A stretch of 5,885 nucleotides of DNA. It comes from Candidatus Omnitrophota bacterium. GTDB lineage: Bacteria > Omnitrophota > Gorgyraeia > Gygaellales > Profunditerraquicolaceae. The DNA is taken from NCBI GenBank assembly GCA_016867175.1, contig VGKF01000063.1:1-5885 (forward strand), read 5' to 3'. The translations under genes and the position numbers were made by a program. This document shows positions 5,707 through 5,885 of the stretch, piece by piece (position 1 is the first letter of the stretch; the number at the start of each line of letters is the position of its first letter). The notes beneath the pieces were generated by a model. The model was not told the origin of the DNA. It ran no database searches and worked only from the letters and a program-made list of their open reading frames with translations.

Positions 5707-5885
5707 ATAGGGCCTTTGGGGGTAAGCGTACTTTTAAAGAGAGTGATTTTACTGGCCTGGAATTCCCGCCTTTGATCATTAGCTAGCAGAGACATTTTTT
5801 CTAAGCCGCCTGCCAATTTATCTAAGTTCAATCCAGACCTCGTCCTTCCTATAGTAATATGCGAAGAAAATCTGCGTTCTTCTTT
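5667..5885 (-). CDS. thpR: RNA 2',3'-cyclic phosphodiesterase (ThpR / 2'-5' RNA ligase family), C-terminal part
   Basis: ThpR belongs to the 2H phosphoesterases, which open 2',3'-cyclic phosphates on RNA and can join 2'-5' linkages in vitro. The open frame enters from the right edge and ends at a TGA (complement of 5667-5669), giving 72 visible residues. They include HITIGR, the second HxTx catalytic motif, at visible residues 9-14. Then come a spacer containing LNLDKLAGGLEKM and the strand ITLFKSTLTPKGPIYAIL, the usual LigT/ThpR C-terminal pattern (L-KS-L-P-G-Y). The first HxTx motif and the start lie outside the window. The gene converges on pgpA and overlaps its 3' end by 40 bases. In many bacteria thpR lies on the same strand near cinA and recA, so the opposite orientation suggests a local rearrangement. 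Function in vivo is poorly known for the family. Confidence 0.88.
   Translation of the reverse strand, partial: KEERRFSSHITIGRTRSGLNLDKLAGGLEKMSLLANDQRREFQASKITLFKSTLTPKGPIYAILKEANLKTN

Noticed and set aside
1..5885. CRISPR array, toxin-antitoxin pair, transposase or phage genes
   Set aside because: Both strands were read for regularly spaced repeats and for accessory-type proteins; none was found. All genes are core housekeeping functions.

Overview
This window looks like an ordinary bacterial housekeeping operon from a little-cultured lineage. The genes are packed end to end on the + strand, with 4-base stop/start overlaps at three junctions and a 2-base gap at a fourth. The order is pnp (3' end only), ftsK/spoIIIE, a RodZ-like membrane HTH gene, rimO, pgsA, a 155-base gap, then pgpA. 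A thpR gene enters from the right edge on the - strand. The ftsK - rodZ-like - pgsA block resembles the spoIIIE-ymfM-pgsA-cinA-recA region of Firmicutes. The two-membrane-style PgpA, the RimO (rare in Firmicutes) and the palindrome in the gap point instead to an uncultured Gram-negative-type lineage. My best guess is Omnitrophota or a relative, but this is inference and was not tested.

Layout: 1-236 encodes the S1 RNA-binding tail of PNPase. 233-2413 is a complete short FtsK DNA translocase. 2416-3222 is an XRE-type HTH, one membrane helix and DUF4115 (RodZ architecture). 3219-4511 is RimO, the methylthiotransferase for ribosomal protein S12. 4508-5086 is phosphatidylglycerophosphate synthase. 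5087-5241 is the only real intergenic region; it holds a nested palindrome and a cluster of TTGA/TCAA dyads. 5242-5706 is phosphatidylglycerophosphatase A. 5667-5885 (-) is the C-terminal third or so of ThpR, which overlaps pgpA tail to tail by 40 bases.

How they work together: PgsA and PgpA catalyse consecutive steps to phosphatidylglycerol. FtsK and the RodZ-like protein both act at the membrane, in chromosome segregation/division and cell shape. PNPase and RimO act on RNA decay and the ribosome. The tight spacing suggests one transcript from pnp through pgsA, with possible re-initiation or separate control at pgpA.

I found no CRISPR array, insertion sequence with a transposase, tRNA or rRNA, and no convincing new biological system. 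The points most worth a second look are the nested palindrome at 5090-5151, the Arg-to-Gln change in the PgsA signature motif, the unusually short RimO linker and the convergent pgpA/thpR overlap.
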